A stretch of DNA of 64,000 bases from the NCBI RefSeq assembly GCF_020889785.1, contig NZ_JACMYK010000025.1:1-64000 (forward strand), read 5' to 3'. This stretch comes from Bradyrhizobium acaciae (GTDB lineage: Bacteria; Pseudomonadota; Alphaproteobacteria; Rhizobiales; Xanthobacteraceae). Made by a program: the position numbers and the translations under genes. Below, piece by piece: positions 50,689 through 59,725 of this stretch. Position 1 is the first letter of the stretch. Every line of letters begins with the position of its first letter. The notes beneath the pieces were generated by a model. The model saw only the letters and a list, made by a program, of their open reading frames with translations. It was not told the DNA's origin and searched no databases.

Positions 50689-51669
50689 ATGTCGATCAGC
50701 ACCGAATTGACGGCGCGTCTGGGCATCAAGCATCCGATCCTGGCGGCGCCGATGGCGATGATCGCGGGGAGTCGGCTGGTCAGGGCAGTGGGTGAGGCGG
50801 GCGGCTTCGGCATTTTGGGCGGCGGCTACGGAGACCGGGCCTGGCTCGAGGCCGAAACCGCAAAGCTGAAGGGGGCCGTAAAGCCGTTCGGCATCGGCTT
50901 CATCACCTGGAGCCTCGCCAGGCAGCCCGAGCTGATCGATATCGCGCTCGAGGCGCGGCCACGTGCGGTGATGCTGTCATTCGGCGATCCGGCGCCGTTC
51001 GCGCCAAAGATCAAGGCCGCGGGGGCGCTGCTGATCTGCCAGGTGCAGAGCGAGGAGATGGCGCAATCAGCGCTCGATTGCGGCGCCGACATCCTGATTG
51101 CGCAGGGCACCGAGGCCGGCGGTCACGGCGCCTCGCGCACCACGCTCGACATCGTGCCGGCGATTATTGATTTCGCCGCAGGGCGCGTCCCGGTCGTCGC
51201 AGCCGGCGGCATCGCGGATGGACGCGGCCTTGCGGCGATGATGATGCTCGGCGCGTCCGGCGTGCTGATGGGAACGCGGTTCTATGCCAGCGTCGAGGCT
51301 GACGCGCCCGAGCAGGCGAAGCAGTTGATCCGTGCGGCGAAGAGCGGCGAGACGGTGCGTGGCGTGGTGATGGACTGGTCGCGCAAGCTGATCTGGCCGG
51401 CGCCGTTTACCGCGCGCTCGCTCTCCAACGATCATCTGCGGCGCTGGAGCGGCCGCGAGATCGAGCTGATGCAGCGCGCGGACGAGGTCGCGGTGGAATA
51501 CGTCGCCGCGCGGGCGGAGGGCAATTTCGATATCGCCGCGGTGTTTGCCGGCGAGTCCGTCGGCTTGATCCATGATATCGTTCCGGCGGCCGAGATCATC
51601 GGCCGCATCGTCGCCGAGGCCGAGCAGTCGTTGCAGGGCCGGCGCAACTTTCTTTCCTCTTTGACCTGA
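50689..51669 (+). CDS. Nitronate monooxygenase-type flavin oxidoreductase
   Basis: A 326-residue TIM-barrel flavoprotein, with the ATG at 50689 after ACGGGGAGCGAGCGC. Landmarks are HPILAAPMAMIAGSRLVRAV, FGIGFITWSL, ILIAQGTEAGGHGASRTT (FMN phosphate and catalytic region with His) and VPVVAAGGIADGRGLAAMM. Members oxidise alkyl nitronates such as propionate-3-nitronate or act as NADH:quinone reductases (class II); which one cannot be told. It is the first gene of a group under the divergent LysR regulator, and a second member of the family follows after 19 bases. Confidence 0.9.
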   Translation: MSISTELTARLGIKHPILAAPMAMIAGSRLVRAVGEAGGFGILGGGYGDRAWLEAETAKLKGAVKPFGIGFITWSLARQPELIDIALEARPRAVMLSFGDPAPFAPKIKAAGALLICQVQSEEMAQSALDCGADILIAQGTEAGGHGASRTTLDIVPAIIDFAAGRVPVVAAGGIADGRGLAAMMMLGASGVLMGTRFYASVEADAPEQAKQLIRAAKSGETVRGVVMDWSRKLIWPAPFTARSLSNDHLRRWSGREIELMQRADEVAVEYVAARAEGNFDIAAVFAGESVGLIHDIVPAAEIIGRIVAEAEQSLQGRRNFLSSLT

Positions 51670-51688
51670 AACTAGCGCGAGACACACC

Positions 51689-52765
51689 ATGTGGCCGGAC
51701 CGTCGATTGATCGATCGCTTCAAGACCGAATTCCCGATCGTGCTGGCGCCGATGGCCGGCGTGATGGATGCTGAGCTGGTGATTGCGGTGGCGCAAGGCG
51801 GCGGCCTCGGCTCGCTGCCATGTGCGATGCTGTCGGCCGAGAAGGCGCGCGAGCAGGTCAACATCATCCGCCAGCGCGTGTCGGCGCCGGTCAATCTCAA
51901 CTTCTTCTGCCACAAGGCGGTCGATGCCGATCCGGCGCGCGAGGCGACATGGCGGCAGCGATTGGCGCCTTACTATCGTGAGCACGGCCTCGATCCGGAC
52001 GCGCCGATCAATGCCGCGAACCGTGCGCCGTTCGACGCGGCGTTCTGCGCCGTGGTCGAGGAGCTGAAGCCCGAGGTGGTCAGCTTCCATTTCGGCTTGC
52101 CGGAGCCGAAGTTGTTGCAGCGGGTGAAGGCGGCCGGCGCCATCGTGATGTCGTCGGCGACCACGGTGAAGGAGGCGATCTGGCTGGAAGAGAACGGCGC
52201 CGATGTCGTCATCGCGCAGGGCGCCGACGCCGGCGGCCATCGCGCCATGTTCCTAACCGAGAATATTTCCGAGCAGCCCGGCACGTTCTCGCTGCTGCCG
52301 CAGGTGGTCGATGCGGTGAAGGTGCCGGTGGTCGCTGCCGGCGGCATCGCCGACGGGCGCGGGATCGCGGCGGCCTTCGCGCTCGGCGCCGCGGCCGTTC
52401 AGATCGGCTCGGCCTATCTGCGCTGCCCGGAATCCAAGGTGACACCGCAGGGCCGTGTCGCGCTGGCGCAGGCGAGCGACGAATCGACCGTCATCACCAA
52501 TGTGATGACCGGGCGTCCGGCACGCGGCGTCGCCAACCGCGTGATGCGCGAGGTCGGCCCGATCTCGCCGGATGCGCCGGCGTTTCCACACGCGGCGACC
52601 GCGCTCGGACCTCTGAAGGCGGCTGCCGAGAAACAGGGCAAGGTCGATTTCACCAATCTGTGGGCCGGGCAGGCGGTGCGGATGGGCAAGGAGATGCCGG
52701 CCGCCGAATTGACAAGAGCGCTGGCCGGGGCGGCGCTGGCGCGGATGGGCAAGCTGGCGGGTTGA
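51689..52765 (+). CDS. Nitronate monooxygenase (2-nitropropane dioxygenase family)
   Basis: A 358-residue member of the same fold as the preceding gene but of another subgroup, more like class I nitronate monooxygenase. Landmarks are FPIVLAPMAGVMDAELVIAV, APVNLNFFCHKAVD, VISFHFGLPEP-like VVSFHFGLPEPKLLQ, VVIAQGADAGGHRAMFL (catalytic His) and VPVVAAGGIADGRGIAAAFA. It is expected to bind FMN and oxidise nitronates to carbonyl compounds and nitrite. Co-transcription with the upstream gene is likely. Confidence 0.92.
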   Translation: MWPDRRLIDRFKTEFPIVLAPMAGVMDAELVIAVAQGGGLGSLPCAMLSAEKAREQVNIIRQRVSAPVNLNFFCHKAVDADPAREATWRQRLAPYYREHGLDPDAPINAANRAPFDAAFCAVVEELKPEVVSFHFGLPEPKLLQRVKAAGAIVMSSATTVKEAIWLEENGADVVIAQGADAGGHRAMFLTENISEQPGTFSLLPQVVDAVKVPVVAAGGIADGRGIAAAFALGAAAVQIGSAYLRCPESKVTPQGRVALAQASDESTVITNVMTGRPARGVANRVMREVGPISPDAPAFPHAATALGPLKAAAEKQGKVDFTNLWAGQAVRMGKEMPAAELTRALAGAALARMGKLAG

Positions 52766-52844
52766 TTTCGCCTCCATCCGCGCAGTTTCGGTGTATGCCC
52801 AGCCTGCCGCCTCGCAATCGAGCTATGAAGGGCGGCAGTTCCAT

Positions 52845-53168
52845 TTGGCGCAGCTGATCACCTGTTATCTGCGGTACGAAGTCCGTCCCGACAAGCTCGC
52901 CGACTTCGAGACTTATGGTGCGATGTGGCTGGAACTGATGCCGCGGTTTGGCGGCATTCATCACGGCTATTTCTTGCCGTCGGAGGGAGCAAGCGACGGT
53001 GCCCTGGCGATGTTCAGCTTTCCGAGCCTTGCGGCCTACGAGCAGTACCGCAAGGACTCAGCGCTGGATCCGGACGTTCAAAAGGCGATCGCCTTCGCGA
53101 GGGAGACGCGCTGCTTTGTCCGCTATGAACGGTCGTTCTTTCGACCATTGCTGCCGAAAGCTGCCTAG
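52845..53168 (+). CDS. NIPSNAP family protein
   Basis: A 107-residue protein from a TTG at 52845, after GAAGGGCGG; a GTG at 52791 gives 125 residues, but homologues begin near ITCYLRYEVRPDKLADFETY. The ferredoxin-like NIPSNAP core includes GGIHHGYFLPSEGAS, FSFPSLAAYEQYRKDS and FARETRCFVRYERSFFRP. Such proteins often lie beside oxidoreductases; their biochemical role is uncertain. It follows the nitronate monooxygenase gene by about 80 bases. Confidence 0.82.
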   Translation: MAQLITCYLRYEVRPDKLADFETYGAMWLELMPRFGGIHHGYFLPSEGASDGALAMFSFPSLAAYEQYRKDSALDPDVQKAIAFARETRCFVRYERSFFRPLLPKAA

Positions 53169-53179
53169 GCGCTCGAACG

Positions 53180-53287
53180 TCAGGCCAGGCAGGCCACATA
53201 GAGGATGGCAAAGCCGATCGCGGTCCCGATCGACCAGAGGGCAGGGTCCCAGCCTCCCGGCTTAGGCGTGGTTTCGAACGTGGACAT
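53180..53287 (-). CDS. Small single-span membrane protein, 35 residues (hypothetical)
   Basis: Read on the minus strand, an ATG at 53287 with GGGAGCGCGTT upstream encodes 35 residues: a short polar part (MSTFETTPKPGGWDPALW) and one hydrophobic helix (SIGTAIGFAILYVACLA). The ribosome binding site spacing is ideal, and the gene fills the gap between the NIPSNAP gene and gatC. Similar Trp-containing mini-proteins occur in Bradyrhizobium. No function is known. Confidence 0.6.
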   Translation of the reverse strand: MSTFETTPKPGGWDPALWSIGTAIGFAILYVACLA

Positions 53288-53461
53288 AACGCGCTCCCGT
53301 ACTGTTCTCTTTTGGGGGAGTAGGCACCGCGACTGTTTCAGGACGACTGCGCGGGGTCCGCAAACTGGTTTCTTCCCGGGATTTTGGAGCGGAAATCGTC
53401 GGCTGCCGGCGCCTGGCCGGCGATCCGGCGGGCTCTGAGGCCTGCCGCGGGCTCGCTGCGG

Positions 53462-53491
53462 TTGCGGCGCAAAACCGGCCTCTGCTATACG
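53462..53491 (+). promoter_or_regulatory. Sigma-70-type promoter for the gatC operon
   Basis: TTGCGG (53462-53467) and TATACG (53486-53491) are separated by 18 bases and lie 42 bases before the gatC ATG. Good match for the housekeeping consensus in this group; the start site is inferred. Confidence 0.55.
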
Positions 53492-53532
53492 GCAGGCTGA
53501 CCTTTCCGCCTGACCACCCGAGGCCCTATATA

Positions 53533-53820
53533 ATGTCCGTAGACGCCACGACCGTCCGCCGCATCGCGCATCTGGCGCGGATTGCGGTCAGCGACGCCGA
53601 AGTTCCCCATCTCCAGGGGGAGCTGAATGCGATGCTGGCCTTTGTCGAGCAGCTGTCGGAAGTGAATATCGACGGTGTCGAGCCGATGACCTCGGTGACG
53701 CCGATGGAGATGAAGAAGCGCGCGGACGTGGTCAATGACGGCGAAATCGCTGACGCCATCGTCCGCAATGCACCCGACACAGTGAACGACTTCTTCCTGG
53801 TGCCGAAGGTGGTCGAGTAA
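53533..53820 (+). CDS. gatC: Asp-tRNA(Asn)/Glu-tRNA(Gln) amidotransferase subunit GatC
   Basis: A 95-residue protein, the usual GatC length: [20 protein letters not shown] at the N-terminus, [20 protein letters not shown] in the middle, and [12 protein letters not shown] at the end. It wraps around GatA and GatB and stabilises the transamidation complex that converts mischarged Glu-tRNA(Gln) and Asp-tRNA(Asn) to Gln- and Asn-tRNA. It heads a group with a small gene and gatA. Confidence 0.96.
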   Translation: MSVDATTVRRIAHLARIAVSDAEVPHLQGELNAMLAFVEQLSEVNIDGVEPMTSVTPMEMKKRADVVNDGEIADAIVRNAPDTVNDFFLVPKVVE

Positions 53821-53840
53821 AGCGCGATCGGATAATTACA

Positions 53841-54083
53841 ATGTGTCTGCTCTGCGACGACGAGAAGGCCTACAAGGCCTACATGGATTTCCTCGATGCG
53901 GTGGAGCGCAAGGGGAAGGTCGCCGATCCCAACGCGGCGATGGACGCCGTGCTCGACCATCTCGAGGCGCTCGACGCCGCCCGCGCCAAAGAAAATGCCG
54001 AGCAAAATGCCAAAGCGCGGCAAGACGACCCCGCCAACGACAAGACCCTGTCTCCGTTCTTCTGCAGCCCGATCAATAAATGA
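53841..54083 (+). CDS. Small hypothetical protein between gatC and gatA
   Basis: An 80-residue protein beginning [20 protein letters not shown], with a CxxC at residues 2-5 and another Cys in the C-terminal FFCSPINK. The middle is highly charged and helical ([20 protein letters not shown]). It lies 20 bases after gatC and overlaps the gatA start by four bases (ATGA), so it is translated with the Gat subunits. The three cysteines could bind a metal. No known function; an accessory link to the amidotransferase is only a positional guess. Confidence 0.75.
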   Translation: MCLLCDDEKAYKAYMDFLDAVERKGKVADPNAAMDAVLDHLEALDAARAKENAEQNAKARQDDPANDKTLSPFFCSPINK

Positions 54084-55555
54084 CCGATTTGACATCGCTG
54101 ACCATCGCCGAGGCCCGTGAGGGCCTGGCGAGCAAATCTTTCACCGCCCGCGAACTGACCGATGCGCATCTCGTCGCCATCGAAGCTGCGCGCGTGCTCA
54201 ATGCCTATGTGCTCGAGACGCCCGACCGCGCCCGCGAGATGGCCAAGGCCGCCGACGAGAAGATTGCGAAAGGCGAGGGCGGACCGCTCGCCGGCATTCC
54301 GCTCGGCATCAAGGACCTGTTCGCGACGCGCGACATCAGGACCACGGCGTGCTCGAAGATCCTCGGCAATTTCATTCCGCCCTACGAGTCGACGGTGACC
54401 TCGCAGCTCTGGCGCGACGGCGCGGTGCTGCTCGGCAAGCTCAACAATGACGAGTTCGCGATGGGCTCGTCGAACGAGACTTCGTGCTTCGGCCCGGTAA
54501 CCAACCCGTGGCGCCGCGAGGGCTCGAACACCACGCTGGTGCCGGGCGGCTCGTCCGGCGGCTCGGCCTCGGCGGTGGCGGCTTCTCTCTGCATGGGCGC
54601 GACCGCGACCGACACCGGCGGCTCGATCCGCCAGCCTGCCGCGTTCACGGCGACCGTCGGCATCAAGCCGACCTACGGCCGCTGCTCGCGCTGGGGCATC
54701 GTGGCGTTTGCATCCTCGCTCGACCAGGCCGGCCCGATCGCGCGTACGACGCGCGATGCGGCGATCCTGATGCGCTCGATGGCGGGGCACGATCCCAAGG
54801 ACACCACATCGGTCGATATCGCCGTGCCGGATTACGAAGCCGCGATCGGCAAGTCGGTGAAGGGCATGAAGATCGGCATCCCCAGGGAGTATCGGCTCGA
54901 CGGAATGCCGGCCGAGATCGAGAAGCTCTGGAGCGAGGGCGCGCAGTGGCTGAAGGCCGCGGGCGCCGAGCTCGTCGAGGTGTCGCTGCCGCACACCAAA
55001 TACGCGCTGCCGGCCTATTACATCGTGGCGCCGGCGGAGGCTTCGTCGAACCTCGCGCGTTACGACGGCGTGCGCTACGGGCTGCGCGAGCCGGGCAAGA
55101 ACGTCATCGAGATGTACGAGAACACCCGCGCCGACGGCTTTGGCGACGAGGTGCGCCGCCGCGTGCTGATCGGCACCTATGTGCTCTCGGCCGGCTACTA
55201 CGATGCCTATTATCTGCGTGCGCAGAAGGTGCGGACGCTGATCAAGAAGGATTTTGAGGACTGCTTCGCCAAGGGCGTGAGCGCGATCCTGACGCCGGCA
55301 ACGCCGTCGGCGGCGTTCGGCATCGGCGAGAAGGGCGGCGCCGATCCGGTCGAGATGTATCTCAACGACATCTTCACTGTGACCGTGAACATGGCGGGCC
55401 TGCCGGGCATTGCTGTGCCTGCGGGGAAGGACATGCAGGGTCTGCCGCTCGGCCTGCAACTGATCGGCCGTCCGTTCGACGAGGAGACGCTGTTCTCGCT
55501 CGGCGAGGTGATCCAGCAGGCGGCCGGCCGGTTCACGGCGCCGAAGTGGTGGTGA
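54080..55555 (+). CDS. gatA: Asp-tRNA(Asn)/Glu-tRNA(Gln) amidotransferase subunit GatA
   Basis: A 491-residue amidase-fold protein. The catalytic Lys is in [11 protein letters not shown], the cis-Ser in [15 protein letters not shown] and the nucleophile Ser in [32 protein letters not shown] and [12 protein letters not shown] are diagnostic of GatA rather than other amidases. It releases ammonia from glutamine for GatB. Its start overlaps the preceding small gene by four bases, and a further small gene follows after three bases. Confidence 0.97.
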   Translation: MTDLTSLTIAEAREGLASKSFTARELTDAHLVAIEAARVLNAYVLETPDRAREMAKAADEKIAKGEGGPLAGIPLGIKDLFATRDIRTTACSKILGNFIPPYESTVTSQLWRDGAVLLGKLNNDEFAMGSSNETSCFGPVTNPWRREGSNTTLVPGGSSGGSASAVAASLCMGATATDTGGSIRQPAAFTATVGIKPTYGRCSRWGIVAFASSLDQAGPIARTTRDAAILMRSMAGHDPKDTTSVDIAVPDYEAAIGKSVKGMKIGIPREYRLDGMPAEIEKLWSEGAQWLKAAGAELVEVSLPHTKYALPAYYIVAPAEASSNLARYDGVRYGLREPGKNVIEMYENTRADGFGDEVRRRVLIGTYVLSAGYYDAYYLRAQKVRTLIKKDFEDCFAKGVSAILTPATPSAAFGIGEKGGADPVEMYLNDIFTVTVNMAGLPGIAVPAGKDMQGLPLGLQLIGRPFDEETLFSLGEVIQQAAGRFTAPKWW

Positions 55556-55558
55556 GCG

Positions 55559-55849
55559 ATGGCGGATTTCCGCGCCAGTCTTGCTGACGCTGCACCCGAC
55601 GGTGCGCTGTCGCCGCCGCTTGCCGCATTGTGGTGGGCGAGGAAGGGCGACTGGGACCAGGCGCACCGCATCGTGCAGGACGAAGGCGACGCCAATTCGG
55701 CCTGGGTGCATGCCTATCTGCATCGCGTCGAAGGCGATCTCGACAATGCCGGCTATTGGTATCGCCGAGCCGGCCAGCCGGTCGCAAAGGACACGGTTGA
55801 GGCCGAATGGGAGCGGATCGTCTCCGCGCTTTTAGCCCCGTCAGCGTGA
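55559..55849 (+). CDS. Small hypothetical protein after gatA
   Basis: A 96-residue protein starting three bases after the gatA stop. It is rich in Trp/Ala helices: LSPPLAALWWARKGDWDQAH, RIVQDEGDANSAWVHAYLHR and VEGDLDNAGYWYRRAGQPVA. The helix-turn-helix repeats look like one and a half Sel1/TPR-type motifs. This family is conserved next to gatA in Bradyrhizobium-type genomes as far as I recall, without known function. Co-transcribed with gatA. Confidence 0.78.
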   Translation: MADFRASLADAAPDGALSPPLAALWWARKGDWDQAHRIVQDEGDANSAWVHAYLHRVEGDLDNAGYWYRRAGQPVAKDTVEAEWERIVSALLAPSA

Positions 55850-55929
55850 GGGCACCGGTGCCGAGACACCGTGAGTATTAACCCTGTTTCGGCCGCCATG
55901 CCGCCGCCCACATTCGCCGTGATAGGCTA

Positions 55930-57366
55930 ATGGAACCGGGCGGGGGCCAGCGGCAAAAGAGAGTAATCGTGCGTGGGTCGGGCATAGGGGGATGGCTGTC
56001 AGCGCTGCTGGTGGCTGCAGTGGCGGCGGGCCTTGCCGGCTGCGCCTCCGTCTACAATCTTCCAGGCAATGTGCCGCTCGGTGCCGCGCTTGCCGACAAC
56101 AACAGCGCCCGCGACTATCCGACTTATGAAGATGACCTGCTGCTCGCGCTGTCGTTCTCCGGCGGCGGCACGCGCGCGGCGGCGTTTTCGTTCGGCGTGC
56201 TGGAAGAGCTCGACCGGGTGCACTCCAGCGCCGCCGGCAGCAAGACGCTGCTCGACCGCGTCGACTTCGTTTCCGGCGTCTCCGGCGGATCGGTCACCGC
56301 CGCTTATTTCGGATTGAAGCGGCGCGCGGCGCTCGCCGATTTCCGCGAACGCTTCCTGCTGCGCAATGCCGAGGAGGGACTGAAGACCCGGATCTCGCTC
56401 GGCAATATCGGGCGCGCGCTCGGCGGCGGCGTCAACGACAGCCAGTTCACCGACTGGCTCGATCAAAATCTGTTCGACGGCGCGCGGTTCGAGGCATTGC
56501 CCGACGAGCGCCGGCCGCGGGTGTGGATCAACGCCTCCGACATCTACAACCGCACACCGTTCGTGTTCGGCAAGACGTCATTCGACGCGCTGTGCAGCGA
56601 TGTCCGCTCCTATCGCGTCGCCGAAGCGGTGGCGGCATCCGCCGCAGTGCCGCTGGCATTTGCCCCGATCGTGCTGCAAACCTATCCCGGCGGGTGCGCC
56701 GCGCCGCTGCCGCCCTGGTACGATCGGGTGCGCAACGATCCGAATGCGCAGCCGCTGCTGCGCTCCTACGCCGAGGCCCAGGCGCGCTACCGCGATGGCT
56801 CGATGCGCTACGTCAAGCTGCTCGATGGCGGGCTGGTCGACAATTACGGGCTGTCGGGGCTCAGCATCGGCTTGCTCGCCGCGCAACGTCCCCACGAGCC
56901 GCTCGACGAGCGGCAGGCGGCCAAGCTGAAGCGCATCCTGTTCCTGGTGGTCGACGCCGGCCGCGGCGTCTCCGGCGACTTCGTGCAGACGCTCGAAGGA
57001 CCAAGCGGCGTCGAGCTGGTGTCGGCGGCCGCCGACACCGCGATCGATGCCAGCGTGCGCTCGAGCTACGCGGCCTTCACGGCACTCGCCAACGATTGGT
57101 CGGGCAAGCTGAAGCACTGGCGCTGCGGCCTGTCGGCGGCGGATCGCGCCCGGCTCGGCGTCGGCGCCGGCTGGAGATGCGGCGATGTCGCGATCTACGT
57201 CGAGCGGCTCGGCTTCGACCGGCTGGGACCGGAGCGCGCCGGCATCCTGAACGCGATCCCGACGCGGCTTTCGCTGCCGCCGGAGCAGGTCGACCAGCTG
57301 ATCACAGGCGGCGCGGACGCACTGCGCACCAGCAAGGCGTATCAGCAGTTCCGGCGCGGGCTCTGA
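55930..57366 (+). CDS. Patatin-like phospholipase, predicted lipoprotein
   Basis: A 478-residue protein. The N-terminal helix ends in the lipobox LAGC (about residue 38), predicting a lipid-anchored envelope protein. The patatin domain has the oxyanion loop SFSGGGTRAAAFSFG, the nucleophile elbow VSGVSGGSVTAAYF (GxSxG) and the catalytic Asp in LLDGGLVDNYG. It would hydrolyse phospholipids or other acyl esters in the periplasm or at the outer membrane. The frame may start at a later GTG near 55969 rather than 55930. It sits alone between the gatA and gatB parts. Confidence 0.88.
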   Translation: MEPGGGQRQKRVIVRGSGIGGWLSALLVAAVAAGLAGCASVYNLPGNVPLGAALADNNSARDYPTYEDDLLLALSFSGGGTRAAAFSFGVLEELDRVHSSAAGSKTLLDRVDFVSGVSGGSVTAAYFGLKRRAALADFRERFLLRNAEEGLKTRISLGNIGRALGGGVNDSQFTDWLDQNLFDGARFEALPDERRPRVWINASDIYNRTPFVFGKTSFDALCSDVRSYRVAEAVAASAAVPLAFAPIVLQTYPGGCAAPLPPWYDRVRNDPNAQPLLRSYAEAQARYRDGSMRYVKLLDGGLVDNYGLSGLSIGLLAAQRPHEPLDERQAAKLKRILFLVVDAGRGVSGDFVQTLEGPSGVELVSAAADTAIDASVRSSYAAFTALANDWSGKLKHWRCGLSAADRARLGVGAGWRCGDVAIYVERLGFDRLGPERAGILNAIPTRLSLPPEQVDQLITGGADALRTSKAYQQFRRGL

Positions 57367-57494
57367 TCGGCACCTCCAGCCCGGGCGCGGTCTGCAAGAG
57401 CACTGCAAGGGGCAGCAAGGCGGCTTGACTGGCGCTGTCGGTTGCGCGAAGCCCAATCCATCCCAGATATCACTTTATCCGGAAACCGAGATCC

Positions 57495-58982
57495 ATGACC
57501 GCATCTGCCGCCCCGCACAGACTGATCAAGAGCGCCACCGGCGATTGGGAGGTCGTGATCGGCATGGAGATCCATGCCCAGGTCACCTCGAACGCAAAGC
57601 TGTTCTCGGGCGCATCGACCGCATTCGGCGGCGACCCCAACTCCCATGTCTCGCTGGTCGATGCCGCGATGCCGGGCATGCTGCCCGTGATCAACGAGGA
57701 GTGTGTCCGCCAGGCGGTGCGTACCGGCCTCGGGTTGAACGCGAAGATCAACCTGCGCTCGGTGTTCGACCGCAAGAACTATTTCTATCCGGACTCGCCG
57801 CAGGGCTACCAGATCAGCCAGTACAAGTCGCCGATCGTGGGTGAGGGCGAGGTGTCGCTCGAGCTCGACGGCGGCCGCAGCGTTACGATCGGGATCGAGC
57901 GGCTGCATCTGGAACAGGACGCCGGCAAGTTGCTGCACGATCAGTCGCCGACGATGTCCTACGTCGACCTCAACCGGTGTGGCGTGGCGCTGATGGAGAT
58001 CGTCTCCAAGCCCGACATCCGTGACGCCGAGCAGGCCAAGGCCTACGTCTCCAAGCTGCGCTCGATCCTGCGTTACCTCGGCACCTGCGACGGCGACATG
58101 GAGAAGGGCAACCTGCGTGCCGACGTCAACGTCTCGGTGCGCCGCCACGGCGAGACCGCGCTCGGCACCCGCTGTGAAATCAAGAACATGAACTCGGTCA
58201 ACTTCATCGGCCAGGCGATCGAGTACGAGGCGCGGCGTCAGATCGAGATCATTGAGGACGGCGGCTCGATCGAGCAGGAAACCCGGCTGTTCGACCCGAA
58301 CAAGGGCGAGACGCGTTCGATGCGCTCCAAGGAAGAGGCGCACGACTACCGTTACTTCCCGGATCCCGATCTCTTGCCGCTCGAGTTCAGCCAGGCCTTC
58401 GTCGACGAACTCAAGGCGCAGCTGCCGGAACTGCCGGACGAGAAGAAGTCCCGTTTTATTACGGGCTTCGGCCTGTCGCCCTATGATGCGAGCGTGCTGG
58501 TCGCCGAGCGCGAGAGCGCCGAGTTCTACGAGACGGTGCTGTCAGGTCTCGCCGACAAGACGCGCGACGGCAAGCTCGCCGCCAACTGGGTGATCAACGA
58601 ACTGTTCGGTCGTCTCAACAAGGAAGGCGTGGAGATCGCAGCCTCGCCGGTGTCGGCAAAGCAACTCGGTGCGATCGTCGATCTGATCGGAGAGAAAACG
58701 ATTTCCGGCAAGATCGCCAAGGACTTGTTCGAGATCGTCTGGCAGGAAGGCGGCGATCCGCGCACGCTCGTCGAGACGCGCGGCATGAAGCAGGTCACCG
58801 ACCTCCGCGCGATCGAGAAGGTGGTCGACGACATCATCGCGGCCAATCCCGACAAGGTCGAGCAGGCGAAGGCGAAGCCGCAACTGGCGAGTTGGTTCGT
58901 CGGTCAGGTGATGAAGTCGTCGGGCGGCAAGGCGAACCCGCAGGCGGTCAACGACCTCTTGAAGTCGAAGCTCGGCATCTGA
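57495..58982 (+). CDS. gatB: Asp-tRNA(Asn)/Glu-tRNA(Gln) amidotransferase subunit GatB
   Basis: A 495-residue protein. The N-terminal kinase-like catalytic domain has [51 protein letters not shown] and [13 protein letters not shown]; the C-terminal YqeY/helical tRNA-binding region ends with [20 protein letters not shown]. It phosphorylates the mischarged tRNA and amidates it with ammonia from GatA. It is separated from gatA by the patatin and a small gene. A hairpin follows the stop. Confidence 0.97.
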   Translation: MTASAAPHRLIKSATGDWEVVIGMEIHAQVTSNAKLFSGASTAFGGDPNSHVSLVDAAMPGMLPVINEECVRQAVRTGLGLNAKINLRSVFDRKNYFYPDSPQGYQISQYKSPIVGEGEVSLELDGGRSVTIGIERLHLEQDAGKLLHDQSPTMSYVDLNRCGVALMEIVSKPDIRDAEQAKAYVSKLRSILRYLGTCDGDMEKGNLRADVNVSVRRHGETALGTRCEIKNMNSVNFIGQAIEYEARRQIEIIEDGGSIEQETRLFDPNKGETRSMRSKEEAHDYRYFPDPDLLPLEFSQAFVDELKAQLPELPDEKKSRFITGFGLSPYDASVLVAERESAEFYETVLSGLADKTRDGKLAANWVINELFGRLNKEGVEIAASPVSAKQLGAIVDLIGEKTISGKIAKDLFEIVWQEGGDPRTLVETRGMKQVTDLRAIEKVVDDIIAANPDKVEQAKAKPQLASWFVGQVMKSSGGKANPQAVNDLLKSKLGI

Positions 58983-59009
58983 CCGAACAGGACAATGATG
59001 TTGTCCTTG

Positions 59010-59035
59010 GAGTATGATCCAACCGGATCATACTC
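59010..59035 (+). terminator. Hairpin GAGTATGATCC-AACC-GGATCATACTC after gatB
   Basis: Eleven-base perfect arms with a four-base loop lie 28 bases after the gatB stop. There is no T-run, but the stem is strong. The sequence recalls the GAGCATGATC element at 5692, so it may be a related mobile palindrome used as a terminator. Confidence 0.6.
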
Positions 59036-59584
59036 TCGCGCGATCGCCTCGCGTGTCGTCGCGCGCGCGTGAACGCGACGTGATCCCGCCTCACACCCTC
59101 CCGCGACGGTCGCACTGACGCCCTCGGCGCCGAATCGCCGAAGCTGCGATTCGTTCGCGAATCCGCCTTGGGCGACCTCAAACGAGGCAAAAGTCGTCTT
59201 ACCCACGAAAATTTTTTCGTTGCCAAAAATTACGACTCGGCGTCTATGCCGCGCCGCTTTTCGTCGTCACTCGCGACTCAGCGCAACAGCGATCGCGCGT
59301 CGATCGCTTCAGTTCGAATTCATGAAAAGCCTACAATACAAGGCATTTCCTGCAACGTTGACAAATGCCGATGTCGGCCGCTGTTGCACTTCTCGCATCG
59401 TCGCGCGAATGAATCGTCGATTTGAACGGCGACGCGCGCTGTGCGCACTGCCATCGCTGCGTCAACACTTCCTTAAGCGGGACACTGTTTTTTTCGGTCT
59501 GTTGGTGTATTCGGGAAGCAGTGCATATCGATTCCCGAGTGCACGCAGCGAACTAGAGAGCCATCTCACATACTGGAGGGCAAC
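59036..59584 (+). other. Long non-coding region with hairpin, upstream of Lys/Ala-rich peptide gene
   Basis: About 550 bases are poorer in GC than the window and contain no convincing gene; frames at 59168 and 59220 have unlike codon use. A TTGACA at 59358-59363 may be a -35 element. A hairpin with arms TCGGGAA (59511-59517) and TTCCCGA (59532-59538) lies 46 bases before the peptide start, and both its loop and flank hold GTGCA. It probably serves as a promoter and structured leader for the gene at 59585. Confidence 0.45.
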
Positions 59585-59683
59585 ATGGCTAAGAAGGCAA
59601 AGAAGGCGAAGAAGGCGAAGAAGGCCAAGAGCGCAGTGAAGAAGACTGCGAAGAAGACCCGCAAGGTCGCCAAGAAGAAGTAA
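59585..59683 (+). CDS. Lys/Ala-rich 32-residue basic peptide (histone H1-tail-like)
   Basis: An ATG at 59585 behind a strong CTGGAGGGCAAC site encodes 32 residues built from AKK repeats (MAKKAKKAKKAKKAKSAVKK, then TAKKTRKVAKKK). Over half are Lys/Arg and there is no acid. This matches the tails of topoisomerase I, HU-like and H1-like proteins and should bind nucleic acid. Two hairpins follow the stop. The excellent ribosome binding site and the terminators support a real, possibly highly expressed gene rather than repeat noise. The function is unknown; nucleoid or RNA binding is a guess. Confidence 0.65.
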   Translation: MAKKAKKAKKAKKAKSAVKKTAKKTRKVAKKK

Positions 59684-59684
59684 G

Positions 59685-59725
59685 CCTCTCGCCTTGAGAG
59701 GATTGCCGGCGGCTTGACGCCGGCA
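59685..59725 (+). terminator. Double hairpin after the basic peptide gene
   Basis: CCTCTC-GCCTT-GAGAGG (59685-59701) is followed by TGCCGGCG-GCTTGA-CGCCGGCA (59704-59725). Both have perfect stems and begin one base after the stop codon. Confidence 0.55.

Noticed and set aside
53879-55723. A minus-strand open frame of 614 codons
   Set aside because: Antisense to gatA and its small neighbours; no motif and a His/Arg-rich shadow composition.
59168-59639. Plus-strand frames of 85 and 139 codons in the low-GC region
   Set aside because: No ribosome binding site, irregular codon use, and the longer one overlaps the better-supported basic peptide in another frame.
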